This document shows, piece after piece, positions 8,095 to 16,827 of a stretch of 34,956 bases of DNA (position 1 is the stretch's first letter; each line of letters starts with the position of its first letter). Below the pieces are notes generated by a model. The model made no database searches. It was not told the origin of the DNA and saw nothing but the letters and a program-made list of their open reading frames with translations. Origin of the DNA: Candidatus Parabeggiatoa sp. nov. 3 (GTDB lineage: Bacteria > Pseudomonadota > Gammaproteobacteria > Beggiatoales > Beggiatoaceae). The stretch spans positions 1 through 34,956 of the forward strand of contig QNEL01000015.1 of assembly GCA_003645185.1 (NCBI GenBank), given 5' to 3'. A program made the translations under genes and the position numbers.

Positions 8095-8268
8095 TATAGC
8101 GTTTTTCGATTTGCTTAAATACAGGGCAACCACAAGGGCTTGCCCCTACGAACTTACCACCTATCAGTTTCCAGTAGAGACGCGATGCTGAGCAAATTTA
8201 CAATGCGTTAGATAAAATTGATAGGTGGTAAGCCCTACGAAAGATGTATTTCACGCAAAAATGCTATA
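8095..8268. mobile_element. MITE-like element with TATAGC ends, containing nested hairpins
   Basis: The left end reads TATAGCGTTTTTCG and the right end GCAAAAATGCTATA, roughly inverted. Inside are a GGGGCAA palindrome (8123-8147) and a perfect 14-bp inverted repeat CTTACCACCTATCA (8153-8166 with 8219-8232). A target duplication is not clear. The right end sits just before the ribosome site of the next gene and may supply a -10-like TATAAA. Confidence 0.45.
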
Positions 8269-8289
8269 AATCACAGGAGTCTCAAAGCA

Positions 8290-9009
8290 ATGGAAAACAA
8301 CCCTTATGCCCCGCCTTCAAGTGAAATCCCGACTGAAGAAGCGAAAAAAAGTTCAGTTGGCCGTTTTTTTCAAGTGCTGGCTGGTGTGTTATTGATCATT
8401 TTTTCGCTATTGATTTTAATCATTAGCATTGTGGGTGGTGTCGCTGCCATTAATAATTTGTTTTCTGATAGCATCCCAAATGGTATCGCACTCTCTCAGT
8501 TGTTGGGTGCTGCCCTTTTCCTCGTGTTAGGCATCTGGTTGATGAAAGTGGGCATTCGCCTTGTAAGCGGTAAGAAAAAGCCTGAAGGGGCCAACCGAAA
8601 ACCGATCTGGGTTAAACTCTTTTTGATTTACGTTTCTATGGGTGCCATTGGAATCGTGTACTCTTACTTGATCATGTCTAGCGGTAGTTTGCCCATGACA
8701 CCTGAACAAAGGGCTTATTTTGACAACCAGGGTATGCTAGATTACCTGTTGATTTTTTCAAGCACCCTACTCAATCTTGCAGCAGGCATTACCTTGTTCC
8801 GACTCAGAGCAATCGCGGTAAAATTATTGTTAATCACTTTAATCCTGAGCCCGATTTTAATGGTGTATACTTTTTTCATTTCTGGGTATAGCCCAGCCAG
8901 CCCCGCAGAACAAATTGTTTCGATAATCGGTTCGCTAGTCGGTATGGGCATATTGATTGCCATATTTGTATACAGCCTCAATCTCAAGAAACAAGGGAAA
9001 TTGACTTGA
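8290..9009 (+). CDS. Six-helix membrane protein of unknown function
   Basis: The 239-residue product starts at ATG 8290, chosen because AGGAG lies about 10 nt upstream (8275-8279) and the N-terminus then reads MENNPYAPPSSE, a soluble opening typical of small RDD/DUF-type membrane proteins. Six hydrophobic segments are visible, at about residues 25-50, 65-88, 98-120, 150-170, 176-197 and 208-230. No catalytic motif was recognised. It stands alone, followed by a hairpin at 9035-9064. Confidence 0.75.
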   Translation: MENNPYAPPSSEIPTEEAKKSSVGRFFQVLAGVLLIIFSLLILIISIVGGVAAINNLFSDSIPNGIALSQLLGAALFLVLGIWLMKVGIRLVSGKKKPEGANRKPIWVKLFLIYVSMGAIGIVYSYLIMSSGSLPMTPEQRAYFDNQGMLDYLLIFSSTLLNLAAGITLFRLRAIAVKLLLITLILSPILMVYTFFISGYSPASPAEQIVSIIGSLVGMGILIAIFVYSLNLKKQGKLT

Positions 9010-9034
9010 GTTTTGATTAAAAACAACATTTTAT

Positions 9035-9064
9035 GTAGGGGCGAACAGATGTGTTCGCCCTTTT
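9035..9064. repeat. GTAGGGGCGAAC palindrome, possible terminator
   Basis: GGGGCGAAC pairs with GTTCGCCC across AGATGT and is followed by TTTT, 25 nt after the membrane-protein stop. It belongs to the same repeat family as the copies at 16660 and 16713. It could act as a weak terminator. Confidence 0.6.
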
Positions 9065-9226
9065 GCCGTAATTATCTGAAAAGCTATACTGAGCGCGGTA
9101 ATAAACTGAACTTTTTAATGAGGATGGTGGGCAACAAAAACACGTTACCCACCCTACAATTCCCTAAACTCATTTTAAAAAAAAGTTAACTTTATCACCT
9201 CGTTGAGTATATAGCATTACTACCCC

Positions 9227-9298
9227 ATTTTTAAAACTGACAATAATTTGAGCCTTGATGCTTGACAAGATTATTTTATGGGTGTATCGTGCGCCCGC
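9227..9298 (+). repeat. 70-bp direct repeat, left copy
   Basis: This copy matches 14210-14278 almost throughout (shared core ACAATAATTTGAGCC, TTGATGCTTGACAAG, ATTATTTTA). The two copies, in the same orientation, bracket the methyltransferase-DUF262-HEPN-glycosyltransferase block. The rest of the 9065-9540 gap holds a weak GTGGGCAAC/GTTACCCAC hairpin near 9124-9160 and no gene. Confidence 0.8.
9262..9290 (+). promoter_or_regulatory. Candidate sigma-70 promoter in left direct repeat
   Basis: TTGACA (9262-9267), a 17-nt spacer and TATCGT (9285-9290). It points toward the methyltransferase gene 250 bp downstream. The -10 is weaker than in the right copy. Confidence 0.3.
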
Positions 9299-9540
9299 TA
9301 AATATATATTGCTACCAACACAGCTAGGACTAGGGTTTTAAAAATGTACAGCGTGTGAAAGCGAGTCACTTTGGCTGAAGTTCAGAACAAAGGGAACTGT
9401 GAGGGGGCAGTTCGGGTAACGGGTTGTTTTATCTTTTGGTTTTTAAAGTTGAGCATTCCCAAACCCGTCTGTTTAATATATATCATTTAGTGGGATTGAC
9501 TATTTTATAACCTGTTGACAACCAGACATTACTGATAAAT

Positions 9541-10608
9541 ATGAAAGCAAAAATATCTGTTGTTGATCTTTTTTGTGGAATGGGGGGGTTTTCTTATGGC
9601 CTCTATAAATCAGGTTTAAAGATAGATGCGGGGGTTGATATTGATAATTCATGCCAATATGCTTTTGAAGCAAACTGTCAGTCCAAATTCCTTTGCGAAG
9701 ATATTGCGAAATTAACCAAAGAGAAAATTAATGCACTCTATACAAAAAATGATGTCAAAGTGCTAGTTGGATGTGCCCCTTGCCAACCTTTTTCTTCATA
9801 TACTTTTAAGGGTGATAAACAAAAGGATCGTCGTTGGCAATTGCTCTATGAGTTTTCAAGGATAATTAATGAAGTTAAACCTGATATCGTTTCAATGGAA
9901 AATGTTCCTCAGCTTTTAAATTTCAAAAAGGCCCCTGTTTTTATGGATTTTGTTAACAATCTTCAGAATCAGGGCTATTTTGTTTGGGAGAAAATCATTT
10001 ATGCTCCCGACTATGGTATTCCCCAAAAAAGGAAAAGATTGGTATTATTAGCATCCAAATTTGGAAATATATCCTTACTGCCGCCAACTCATACACCAGA
10101 AAATTATTTAACGGTGAGAGATGCAATTGCTCAATTAGAGAAAATTAACTCTGGTGAATCATCTTCTAATGATTTTTTTCATAAAGCATCGAAATTATCT
10201 GATAAAAACTTACAAAGAATAAGACAATCCATACCAGGTGGTAGCTGGAAAAGGGATTGGGATGAGGATTTAAAACTAGCTTGTCACAAAAGCAGTAAGG
10301 GGCAAACCTACGTTAGCATTTATGGACGAATGAAATGGGATGAACCTTCACCGACAATGACAACTTTTTGTACGGGTATTGGTAACGGCAGATTTGGACA
10401 TCCGGAACAAGATAGGGCTATTTCATTAAGAGAAGCGGCTTTATTGCAAAGTTTTCCAATGGACTACAAATTTGTAGAAAACCCTGAAGATTTCAGATTT
10501 GGAAATTTATCTAAACAAATTGGTAATGCTTTTCCTCCCAAACTGGGAGAAATAATCGGCCAAAGTATTATTAAACACCTTAAAGAAAACAATTATGGCA
10601 AAAAGTAA
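9541..10608 (+). CDS. DNA (cytosine-5)-methyltransferase
   Basis: The 355-residue protein carries the ordered motifs of Dcm-type C5 methylases: I DLFCGMGGFS (9-18), IV GCAPCQPFS with catalytic Cys81, VI ENVP (120-123), VIII QKRKR (162-166), IX REAALLQSFP and X QIGNAFPPKLG. The target-recognition region between VIII and IX (about 180-270) is short. It methylates host DNA, presumably to protect it from a cognate nuclease. The next gene starts 14 nt before this stop, and the one after overlaps by 4 nt, so the three form one operon. Its base composition is more AT-rich than the housekeeping genes, consistent with transfer. Confidence 0.95.
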   Translation: MKAKISVVDLFCGMGGFSYGLYKSGLKIDAGVDIDNSCQYAFEANCQSKFLCEDIAKLTKEKINALYTKNDVKVLVGCAPCQPFSSYTFKGDKQKDRRWQLLYEFSRIINEVKPDIVSMENVPQLLNFKKAPVFMDFVNNLQNQGYFVWEKIIYAPDYGIPQKRKRLVLLASKFGNISLLPPTHTPENYLTVRDAIAQLEKINSGESSSNDFFHKASKLSDKNLQRIRQSIPGGSWKRDWDEDLKLACHKSSKGQTYVSIYGRMKWDEPSPTMTTFCTGIGNGRFGHPEQDRAISLREAALLQSFPMDYKFVENPEDFRFGNLSKQIGNAFPPKLGEIIGQSIIKHLKENNYGKK

Positions 10609-11668
10609 ATTCTCGCCAAATGAGCTGGAACTGATTGAAAAACAGGTACGTGAGAACTCCAGATCTTATGATTATAGGACTAAGGATTATCCATTTGAAG
10701 TCATTTGTACCAAATTTGGAGATCAGGATAATCCAGAAGCAACATTGTATGTACCTGATTATCAAAGGGAATTTGTTTGGAAGCCTGATCAGCAGTCAAG
10801 ATTTATTGAATCGGTATTATTAGGTGTACCATTAACACCATTCCTTGTTTCTGAGGATGGCAATAATAGACTCGAAATCATTGATGGTTCACAAAGGATT
10901 CGGACTTTATTAGCTTTCTACGAAAATCAATTAAAGCTGAGAAAACTCAAGATATTGAGTGAAATTGAGGCAGCTAAGTTTGAAGATTTACCACGAAGTC
11001 TGCAAAATTACATTAAAAATAGAGACTTCAGAATCATTGTGGTTAGTCATGCTGATCTCTCAATTAGACAAGATATATTTAGTAGAATCAATACGAGCAG
11101 CGAAGAATTAACCGATAGTGAAATGAGGAAAGGTTCCTATTCTGGTGCTTTTTATGATTTAGTCCTCGAATTAAAGGATCATGCTGAATTTAAAGCTATT
11201 TGTCCCGTTTCTGTAAATAAAAGAAAAAGAGGCGAATACGAAGAATTGATTTTAAGGTTCTTCGCTTATATTGACCGCTATCAAGAATTTAGACACGATG
11301 TTGCAATCTTCCTTAACGCATATCTTGACGATATGAATGAAACTGATTTTGATAGAGAATATTACTTAAACGCTTTTAGCAATATGGTGAATTTTATCAA
11401 AAACAATTTTCCAATCGGTTTTAGGAAAGAAGCAAAGTCCAATAGTACACCAAGAGTGAGGTTTGAAGCCATTGCTATTGGCGTTCATTTAGCATTACAG
11501 GAAAATCCTGATTTAATAATTCAAGATGTCAGTTGGCTTGATTCAGAAGAATTTTCTGACCAAACTACCTCAGATGGCAGTAACAACACAGGTAGGTTAA
11601 AAAATAGAGTGGAATTTGTAAGAGATTGCTTATTGGGTAAAATGAACAAAAGACAGTCTGCACTATGA
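10595..11668 (+). CDS. DUF262 (GmrS/ParB-like) protein of the restriction module
   Basis: This 357-residue DUF262 protein shows the family hallmarks: VPDYQREFVWKPDQQSRFIE (53-72), IIDGSQR (95-101) and FSRINTSSEEL (162-172). DUF262 has a ParB/sulfiredoxin-like fold and in GmrSD-type restriction enzymes binds and hydrolyses nucleotide to drive or gate cleavage. The DGQQR-type motif is DGSQR here. No HNH DUF1524 domain follows, so it is the S-type half only. It overlaps the methylase gene by 14 nt and the HEPN gene by 4 nt (ATGA), so translational coupling is likely. Confidence 0.88.
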   Translation: MAKSKFSPNELELIEKQVRENSRSYDYRTKDYPFEVICTKFGDQDNPEATLYVPDYQREFVWKPDQQSRFIESVLLGVPLTPFLVSEDGNNRLEIIDGSQRIRTLLAFYENQLKLRKLKILSEIEAAKFEDLPRSLQNYIKNRDFRIIVVSHADLSIRQDIFSRINTSSEELTDSEMRKGSYSGAFYDLVLELKDHAEFKAICPVSVNKRKRGEYEELILRFFAYIDRYQEFRHDVAIFLNAYLDDMNETDFDREYYLNAFSNMVNFIKNNFPIGFRKEAKSNSTPRVRFEAIAIGVHLALQENPDLIIQDVSWLDSEEFSDQTTSDGSNNTGRLKNRVEFVRDCLLGKMNKRQSAL

Positions 11669-12354
11669 ATAAGACCAAACTTGATTTTGATAAAAGAAAG
11701 GATGAAGTTGAAAACTACTTCTCTTTTCTTTCCATTCTGGATGATGACGAAAACACACGCTTAAAGTACAAAAAAGAGGGTGATTTGGTTGAAGAAAAAA
11801 TATCAGATCAACTTCAGAAAATACTCATAGCCAATGGTTTTTTATTACTCTATAATGTCATTGAGGCAACCGTTAGAAATTCCATTGTAGAGATTTATTA
11901 TGCAATTGAAGACAACGGGATAAGTTTTGAACAGCTATCTGAGAATTTGAAAAAAATTTGGGTTGAACACAGTACCGATAATCTTAAAGATGGGAATTTT
12001 AAACCGGATACTTTACGTGACACTATATTAAAGATTACTGAATCAATTTTAACAAAAGAAACCATTTCTCTTTCTCAAGATAAATGAGATTTTTCTGGCA
12101 ATCTTGATGCACAAAAAATAAGGGAACTTGCCACTAAATACGGTTTTGATATGCCTTCTAATGGCAGAAATTTGGTGACTATAAAAAATAAGCGAAATCA
12201 CTTAGCTCATGGAGAGTTTACTTTTTCGGATATAGGTAAAGATTTTACAGTCGGAGAATTAGACCATTTTAAAGATGAAACACTGGTTTTTCTATCTGAT
12301 GTGATTAATAAGATTGAAAAATTTATTATTGATAAACAGTATATACATGATTAA
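11665..12354 (+). pseudogene. MAE_28990-type HEPN nuclease interrupted by in-frame TGA
   Basis: One continuous frame of 229 residues is interrupted only by TGA at 12085-12087 (codon 141). Homology-like sequence continues straight through it: DFSGNLDAQKIRELATKYGF. The HEPN catalytic motif Rx4H is intact after the stop, as RNHLAH (R177-H182, 12193-12210) within IKNKRNHLAHGEF. The 140-residue front part alone lacks that motif. An ATG at 12151 could start a 67-residue C-terminal piece carrying Rx4H but has no good ribosome site. HEPN proteins of this type are RNases often linked to DUF262 and restriction genes. The stop may be a mutation, a sequencing error or readthrough. Confidence 0.75.
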
Positions 12355-12412
12355 GAACTGAAATGACTGTACTCAATAAACATAACGCTATAGAAAATCA
12401 ATATATTTAAAA

Positions 12413-13366
12413 ATGTCTTTTGATAATGCCCATAAACCTTCTATTGAACTATCGATTGTCGTTCCTATGTACAATGAGACGGATAATTTAAGTCAATTTT
12501 TTTCCCGTCTCGAAACCGTTCTCAATCGTTTAAAGATTTCTTATGAAATAGTTTGTGTTAACGATGGGAGTACAGACAACACATTAGCACTGTTATTAGA
12601 ACATAATAAACACAATCCTTTCATAAAAATTGTTGAACTTTCGCGTAATTTTGGTAAAGAAATTGCCTTAACCGCTGGTATTGAACATACCAGTGGCTCT
12701 GCGGTAATTCCCATTGATGCTGATCTTCAAGATCAGCCGGAATTAATTGGAGAACTTTTAGCCAAGTGGCGTGAAGGTTACGATATGGTTTACGCTACCC
12801 GTCGAATACGTCGAGGAGAAACTTTCATCAAACGATTTACGGCTAAATTATTCTACCGCGTTATTGACGCTATGAGCGAGATTGATATCCCTAAAAACAC
12901 CGGTGATTTTCGTTTAATGGATAGAAGTGTCGTCAATGCACTTTCTCAATTACCAGAGCGTACCCGCTTTATGAAAGGACTCTTTTCGTGGCTTGGTTTC
13001 AAGCAAACAGCCATATATTATGATCGTGATCCACGACAAGCGGGAGAAAGCAAATGGAACTACTGGCGTTTGTGGAATTTTGCCATTGATGGTATTACCT
13101 CATTTAGTGCGCTACCCTTGAAACTGTGGAGCTATGTAGGTATATTTTTATCTTTTATGTCAATGCTTTATGCCGCGTTTTTGTTCGTGCGTACCCTGGT
13201 AATGGGGATAGAACTCCCAGGCTATGCCTCCATGATGGTCGTGATTTTATTCTTGGGAGGCATTCAATTGATCACGCTAGGCGTTATTGGTGAGTACTTA
13301 GGACGTATTTATACCGAAGTTAAAGGTCGTCCATTGTACTTGGTACGTCGTCTCTATGGTTTTTAA
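12413..13366 (+). CDS. Family 2 glycosyltransferase, GtrB/DPM1-like
   Basis: The 317-residue protein has a GT-A domain with VVPMYNE at the N-terminus, VNDGSTDNT, the acidic metal site DADLQDQPE and QAGESKWNYW. Two C-terminal membrane helices follow (about 235-260 and 270-295), with the ending IGEYLGRIYTEVKGRPLY typical of GtrB/ArnC/dolichol-phosphate-mannose synthase relatives. It likely transfers a sugar from a nucleotide donor to undecaprenyl phosphate at the inner membrane. The start at 12413 is the first ATG and has little Shine-Dalgarno. No flippase neighbour is present. The acceptor and sugar cannot be told. Confidence 0.9.
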   Translation: MSFDNAHKPSIELSIVVPMYNETDNLSQFFSRLETVLNRLKISYEIVCVNDGSTDNTLALLLEHNKHNPFIKIVELSRNFGKEIALTAGIEHTSGSAVIPIDADLQDQPELIGELLAKWREGYDMVYATRRIRRGETFIKRFTAKLFYRVIDAMSEIDIPKNTGDFRLMDRSVVNALSQLPERTRFMKGLFSWLGFKQTAIYYDRDPRQAGESKWNYWRLWNFAIDGITSFSALPLKLWSYVGIFLSFMSMLYAAFLFVRTLVMGIELPGYASMMVVILFLGGIQLITLGVIGEYLGRIYTEVKGRPLYLVRRLYGF

Positions 13367-14012
13367 ACTAAAGCAGTACCTTGGCATAAGTTATTTGGTG
13401 ATTGAGTGGAATCTAAGGCTGAAGCCTTGGACTCCAAATACCGTAAAAATTTTGCTCTAGCACTTCCCACTTTGTACTCTACTCTATGCACACAAGTATC
13501 AGTGATATTTTTGAGGCAATTGATAGTGGTTTATTTTGTTAGCCTTCAATTTTTAATGGTTAAAATAATTAATCCAATCAATCATTTGCGATTTATGTGC
13601 ATAGCTTTGTACCCCAGCTTTAAAAAATATTTCAATTGTGAATAGGTCTCAAATAAATGTTTAATAAAGTCATCGCATCTGATATTGAAGAAGCCTATCT
13701 TGAACAGACGGGAAATTTTGGTTTGCGTATAGAACAATGGCTTGAGAAGAGATGACATCATGGCTGGTTAGATGGTTTACTCTGGACGCAGTATTATATT
13801 GCACGGGCCTAATGGGTTGAGTACTTTATGAAAAGCAGGTGTCAAATGGACAATGTCCTTTGCCCCCCATCGTCAGTCTGGCATCTTTGGTTTCTTGAAG
13901 ATGTTGCAATTCATGCAAAGTACGATTACGAACAACAATCTGAGTTGGCTACCTGTGTTAATACTAGTGCCGGATCGCTCCAATCTTGAGACCACTTAGC
14001 AAGCATCAAAAG
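13367..14012. other. Gene-free stretch with a decayed reading frame
   Basis: From 13657 a short frame (32 residues, opening MFNKVIASDIEEAYLEQTG) ends at TGA 13753, and the same frame continues with plausible residues through a further stop. It may be the remains of a gene, but I do not recognise it. Nothing else is supported between 13367 and 14012. Confidence 0.25.
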
Positions 14013-14073
14013 GGGCAACCACAAGGGATTGCCCCTACGGGCAGATTGTAGGGGCAATCCCTTGTGGTTGCCC
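14013..14073. repeat. Long hairpin repeat (REP-like), copy 2
   Basis: Perfect 26-bp arms (14013-14038 and 14048-14073) with a 9-nt loop. The arms are identical to those at 23-83; only the loop differs. Confidence 0.9.
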
Positions 14074-14209
14074 TTGTTTTCCAATGGTATTGAAACTGGA
14101 GCGATCCTGCACTAGTGATGCTGTTTTTCGTGGGGGCCTTTGTGTTGACTTGCATGAGCTCTTGTACAAGTGAACTTGGTACTCCAATGTTATTGTGCGA
14201 CACTGTTAA

Positions 14210-14278
14210 TTTTAAAAGTGACAATAATTTGAGCCTTGATGCTTGACAAGATTATTTTAAGGTGTATTATGCGCTCGC
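14210..14278 (+). repeat. 70-bp direct repeat, right copy
   Basis: Near-identical to 9227-9298 and in the same orientation. The two copies bracket a 4.9-kb segment holding the restriction-like module. Confidence 0.8.
14243..14270 (+). promoter_or_regulatory. Candidate sigma-70 promoter upstream of clostripain gene
   Basis: TTGACA (14243-14248), a 16-nt spacer and TATTAT (14265-14270), pointing toward the gene starting at 14510. It lies inside the direct repeat. Confidence 0.4.
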
Positions 14279-14287
14279 TGCATTGGA

Positions 14288-14454
14288 GTCGTTGAATGGG
14301 ATGGTTTCATTGACTTGGTAATTGGTAATTGGTAATGACGTGAACTGGGTTATCAAAACCCGATGGGATGAAGATGGGTCATTGGTAATGACTCATTGGT
14401 ATCACGAAATCACGAATGATCCATTTACCCATTTACCCAATCCCATTGAATGAC
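14288..14454. repeat. Inverted-repeat intergenic element with ATTGGTA units
   Basis: Ends GTCGTTGAATGGGAT (14288-14302) and ATCCCATTGAATGAC (14440-14454) are inverted with two mismatches. The interior has tandem ATTGGTA-like units and CATTTACC repeats. It sits directly before the ribosome site of the lipoprotein gene. Confidence 0.5.
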
Positions 14455-14509
14455 TTCAGTGCTATCACGCGCACTAAACACTCAATACTAAAGGAGATTA
14501 ATTACCATT

Positions 14510-16609
14510 ATGAAGAAATTCTTCCCCGTACTCATAATGACTGCTGGGGCCTTATTGCTTACCGCTTGTGATGATGACGATGACGATGATGTCAGTACAA
14601 TTTCATCTACATCCCCAACATGGACTGTTATGATTTATGGTCATGCTGATCATAATCTGACACCTAGTTTTTTACGTGATATGCTAGAAATGGGAGAATC
14701 AGGCGGTAGTGGAGAAGGCTTTAATGTCGTCGTACAAGCTGATTTTGATGCGTCTCGAATCAAGCAATTTGCTCAAGATGAAGAGTTCGTGAAAATCTGG
14801 GCAGACTTAGGATTAACCCTCACTACTGGAGAAGACATTCAACGTGGTCTGATGACAGCAGAGGGTTTGAAGTCTGTGGAAATAGTGCCTGAACAGAACT
14901 TGGATGATCCGGTTAATCTGACCGAATTTGTCGATTGGGGAGTCCAAAACTATCCAGCGGACAAATATGGACTCATTCTGTGGGATCACGGTGGTCAATG
15001 GCAAGGATTTGGTAGCGATGAGCAGGATGGTACGGTTACTCAACAACCCGTTCCAATGAAGACAGGCGACTTGTCGCAGGCTTTGAAAAATTCAAAGGTT
15101 AATCAGAAGTGGGCATTTATTTCCTTTGATACCTGCTTAATGGGTGGTGCAGAGGTTTTGGTTGATTTTGTTGACCTCACCAATGTTTTTATCGCTAATC
15201 CTGAGCTTGATTTTGGGGATGGTTGGGATTATAAGAGCAGCTTGAAATGGTTACGGGAACATCCAAACGCCAGTGCCTTGGATTTTGCCAAACAAGAGGC
15301 AGAACACTGGAGCGTTCATCACAAGTTAGAACAGGAGGATGATGCTGATGAGAATGAGGTTAGTTATAGCGACCAATTATTTGCGTCACACGTCATCTAT
15401 GATCTCACTCACTATGGCGACTTTGAAAACAAGTTCGTCTCATTCACCGATCAATTAATCGAAGCGACTGATGAACAGGTGTTGTTTGCGACTGTGCGGC
15501 GAGATACCACGCAATATTCTTTTGATTCAATAGGTGGCGATCCCACTGAGTATATTGACTTAGGAGAATTTGCTAGCAAAGTGGCTGCTGAAACGGCACA
15601 TTCTAATTTGCAAAGTGCCGCGCAAGAATTGAATACAGCGATCAAAGAGTTGGTCGTGGCCAAGAAATTGGGGGTTGGAAAGCTGAACACTTTGGGCCTT
15701 TCCGTTTGGTATCCGGTTGGCGGTGGATTAACCAGTGCGGAAAATCCACTGGACGGTTTCTTGGGAGTCGTCACCCAATTTTTAGACTACAACCGTTTAG
15801 CCCTATCCATAAAAGCTAACTGGGATGAATACCTTGCAAGTAGTGTTCAGTTGGGTATGCAGAATGCGGCTAAACCAAGCCTGATTCAAAATTCGGTTTC
15901 CAATAACGTTGCTCGTCTTGACTCGCCAGCAAGTATCGGTGTACAAACTGTCGCGGATAACATTTATAGCATCGACACTGCGGTACTTTCTCCCTCTGGC
16001 AATCCTGATGAGTATATCATAGTGGGACAGGCGGAAATCTTTAGGCCTCTATCTGGGGCTAATGTGTACGATGTGAAATGGGACAGTCGTCTTCCGCTCA
16101 TACGAGATGAGAATGGAAATGAGGCCTATCTGGGTGGTTTTCTGTTTGAGCCGCCGAGTGATAATGTGTTGAGCCATGTCATGTTGAGTTTTGCTTATTA
16201 TCTTGACCAGAAAGAAGGCGCTGATGATCAAAGTCAACCGGTAGTGCTTGTCACCCTACTCACTGATGATAATGGCGATGGAAAATTTGAAGGTGCCAAA
16301 ATACTCAGTGCTTTGGTTTTTGATCTGAGTTCTTCAAGTGGAATCGCCCCGCGGGGGGTAAAACTTGATCCAAGTAACACACTCATTCCATTGATGCTCA
16401 AATTCACGGGTCAACCAACCGATGAGGACACTTGGGAACCAGACTTTTCCCCAGGGAACCCCCTTACTATACCCGATAATGGCCTTGAGGGATTGGTTGT
16501 GAGTTTACAATCTGTGCCAAATGGCAATTATATCTTGATAACACAAGCAGAAGATGTGTATGGCCAAGATAGTAACATACTTGCCAATGAGATTACTGTC
16601 GAGCAGTAG
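14510..16609 (+). CDS. Clostripain-family (C11) cysteine peptidase lipoprotein
   Basis: This 699-residue protein has a lipoprotein signal peptide with lipobox LTAC (Cys20) followed at once by seven Asp residues (21-27). The C11 peptidase core includes WTVMIYGHADHNL (38-50), the catalytic His160 in ILWDHGGQWQGF and the catalytic Cys209 in ISFDTCLMGGAEV. C11 enzymes cleave after Arg or Lys, often after self-processing. Residues beyond about 450 are a beta-rich C-terminal region with an acidic segment (DDNGDGKFEG) that could bind calcium. AAAGGAG about 15 nt upstream supports ATG 14510. Asp at +2 would favour inner-membrane retention by the E. coli Lol rule. It is a single gene, likely driven from the 14243 promoter. 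A hairpin repeat overlaps its stop codon. Confidence 0.9.
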   Translation: MKKFFPVLIMTAGALLLTACDDDDDDDVSTISSTSPTWTVMIYGHADHNLTPSFLRDMLEMGESGGSGEGFNVVVQADFDASRIKQFAQDEEFVKIWADLGLTLTTGEDIQRGLMTAEGLKSVEIVPEQNLDDPVNLTEFVDWGVQNYPADKYGLILWDHGGQWQGFGSDEQDGTVTQQPVPMKTGDLSQALKNSKVNQKWAFISFDTCLMGGAEVLVDFVDLTNVFIANPELDFGDGWDYKSSLKWLREHPNASALDFAKQEAEHWSVHHKLEQEDDADENEVSYSDQLFASHVIYDLTHYGDFENKFVSFTDQLIEATDEQVLFATVRRDTTQYSFDSIGGDPTEYIDLGEFASKVAAETAHSNLQSAAQELNTAIKELVVAKKLGVGKLNTLGLSVWYPVGGGLTSAENPLDGFLGVVTQFLDYNRLALSIKANWDEYLASSVQLGMQNAAKPSLIQNSVSNNVARLDSPASIGVQTVADNIYSIDTAVLSPSGNPDEYIIVGQAEIFRPLSGANVYDVKWDSRLPLIRDENGNEAYLGGFLFEPPSDNVLSHVMLSFAYYLDQKEGADDQSQPVVLVTLLTDDNGDGKFEGAKILSALVFDLSSSSGIAPRGVKLDPSNTLIPLMLKFTGQPTDEDTWEPDFSPGNPLTIPDNGLEGLVVSLQSVPNGNYILITQAEDVYGQDSNILANEITVEQ

Positions 16610-16740
16610 GGCAGACACGTCGGTATGCCCCTACAAACAGTGCAAAATGATGGTTCTGTAAGGGCGAACCTGCGTGTTCGCCCTTAATTATAATGGTTAT
16701 ATTTACGGTTCTGTAGGGGCGAACCTGCGTGTTCGCCCTG
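16606..16740. repeat. Three consecutive GGGCGAAC-type palindromes
   Basis: Palindromes at 16606-16634 (GGGCAGACACG...TATGCCCC type), 16660-16685 and 16713-16740 (both GGGCGAACCTGCGTGTTCGCCC-like). The first begins before the peptidase stop codon (16607-16609), so the gene end lies within the repeat. They may terminate or stabilise the transcript. Confidence 0.8.
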
Positions 16741-16814
16741 CATTGACGCGACAGGGTAGATACAACAAAATGAGACAACAAAATTTGTAATGGTTATATT
16801 GATAATAGAATTTG

Positions 16815-16820
16815 TATAAT
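16815..16820 (+). promoter_or_regulatory. -10 box TATAAT close to start codon
   Basis: TATAAT lies 7 nt before ATG 16828, with no Shine-Dalgarno between. If used, transcription would begin at or next to the start codon, giving a leaderless mRNA. No clear -35 is visible at the normal distance. Confidence 0.35.
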
Positions 16821-16827
16821 AGACAAT

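Noticed and set aside
13406-13645. 79-codon plus-strand frame after the glycosyltransferase
   Set aside because: Composition is not protein-like, there is no ribosome site, and no family is recognised.
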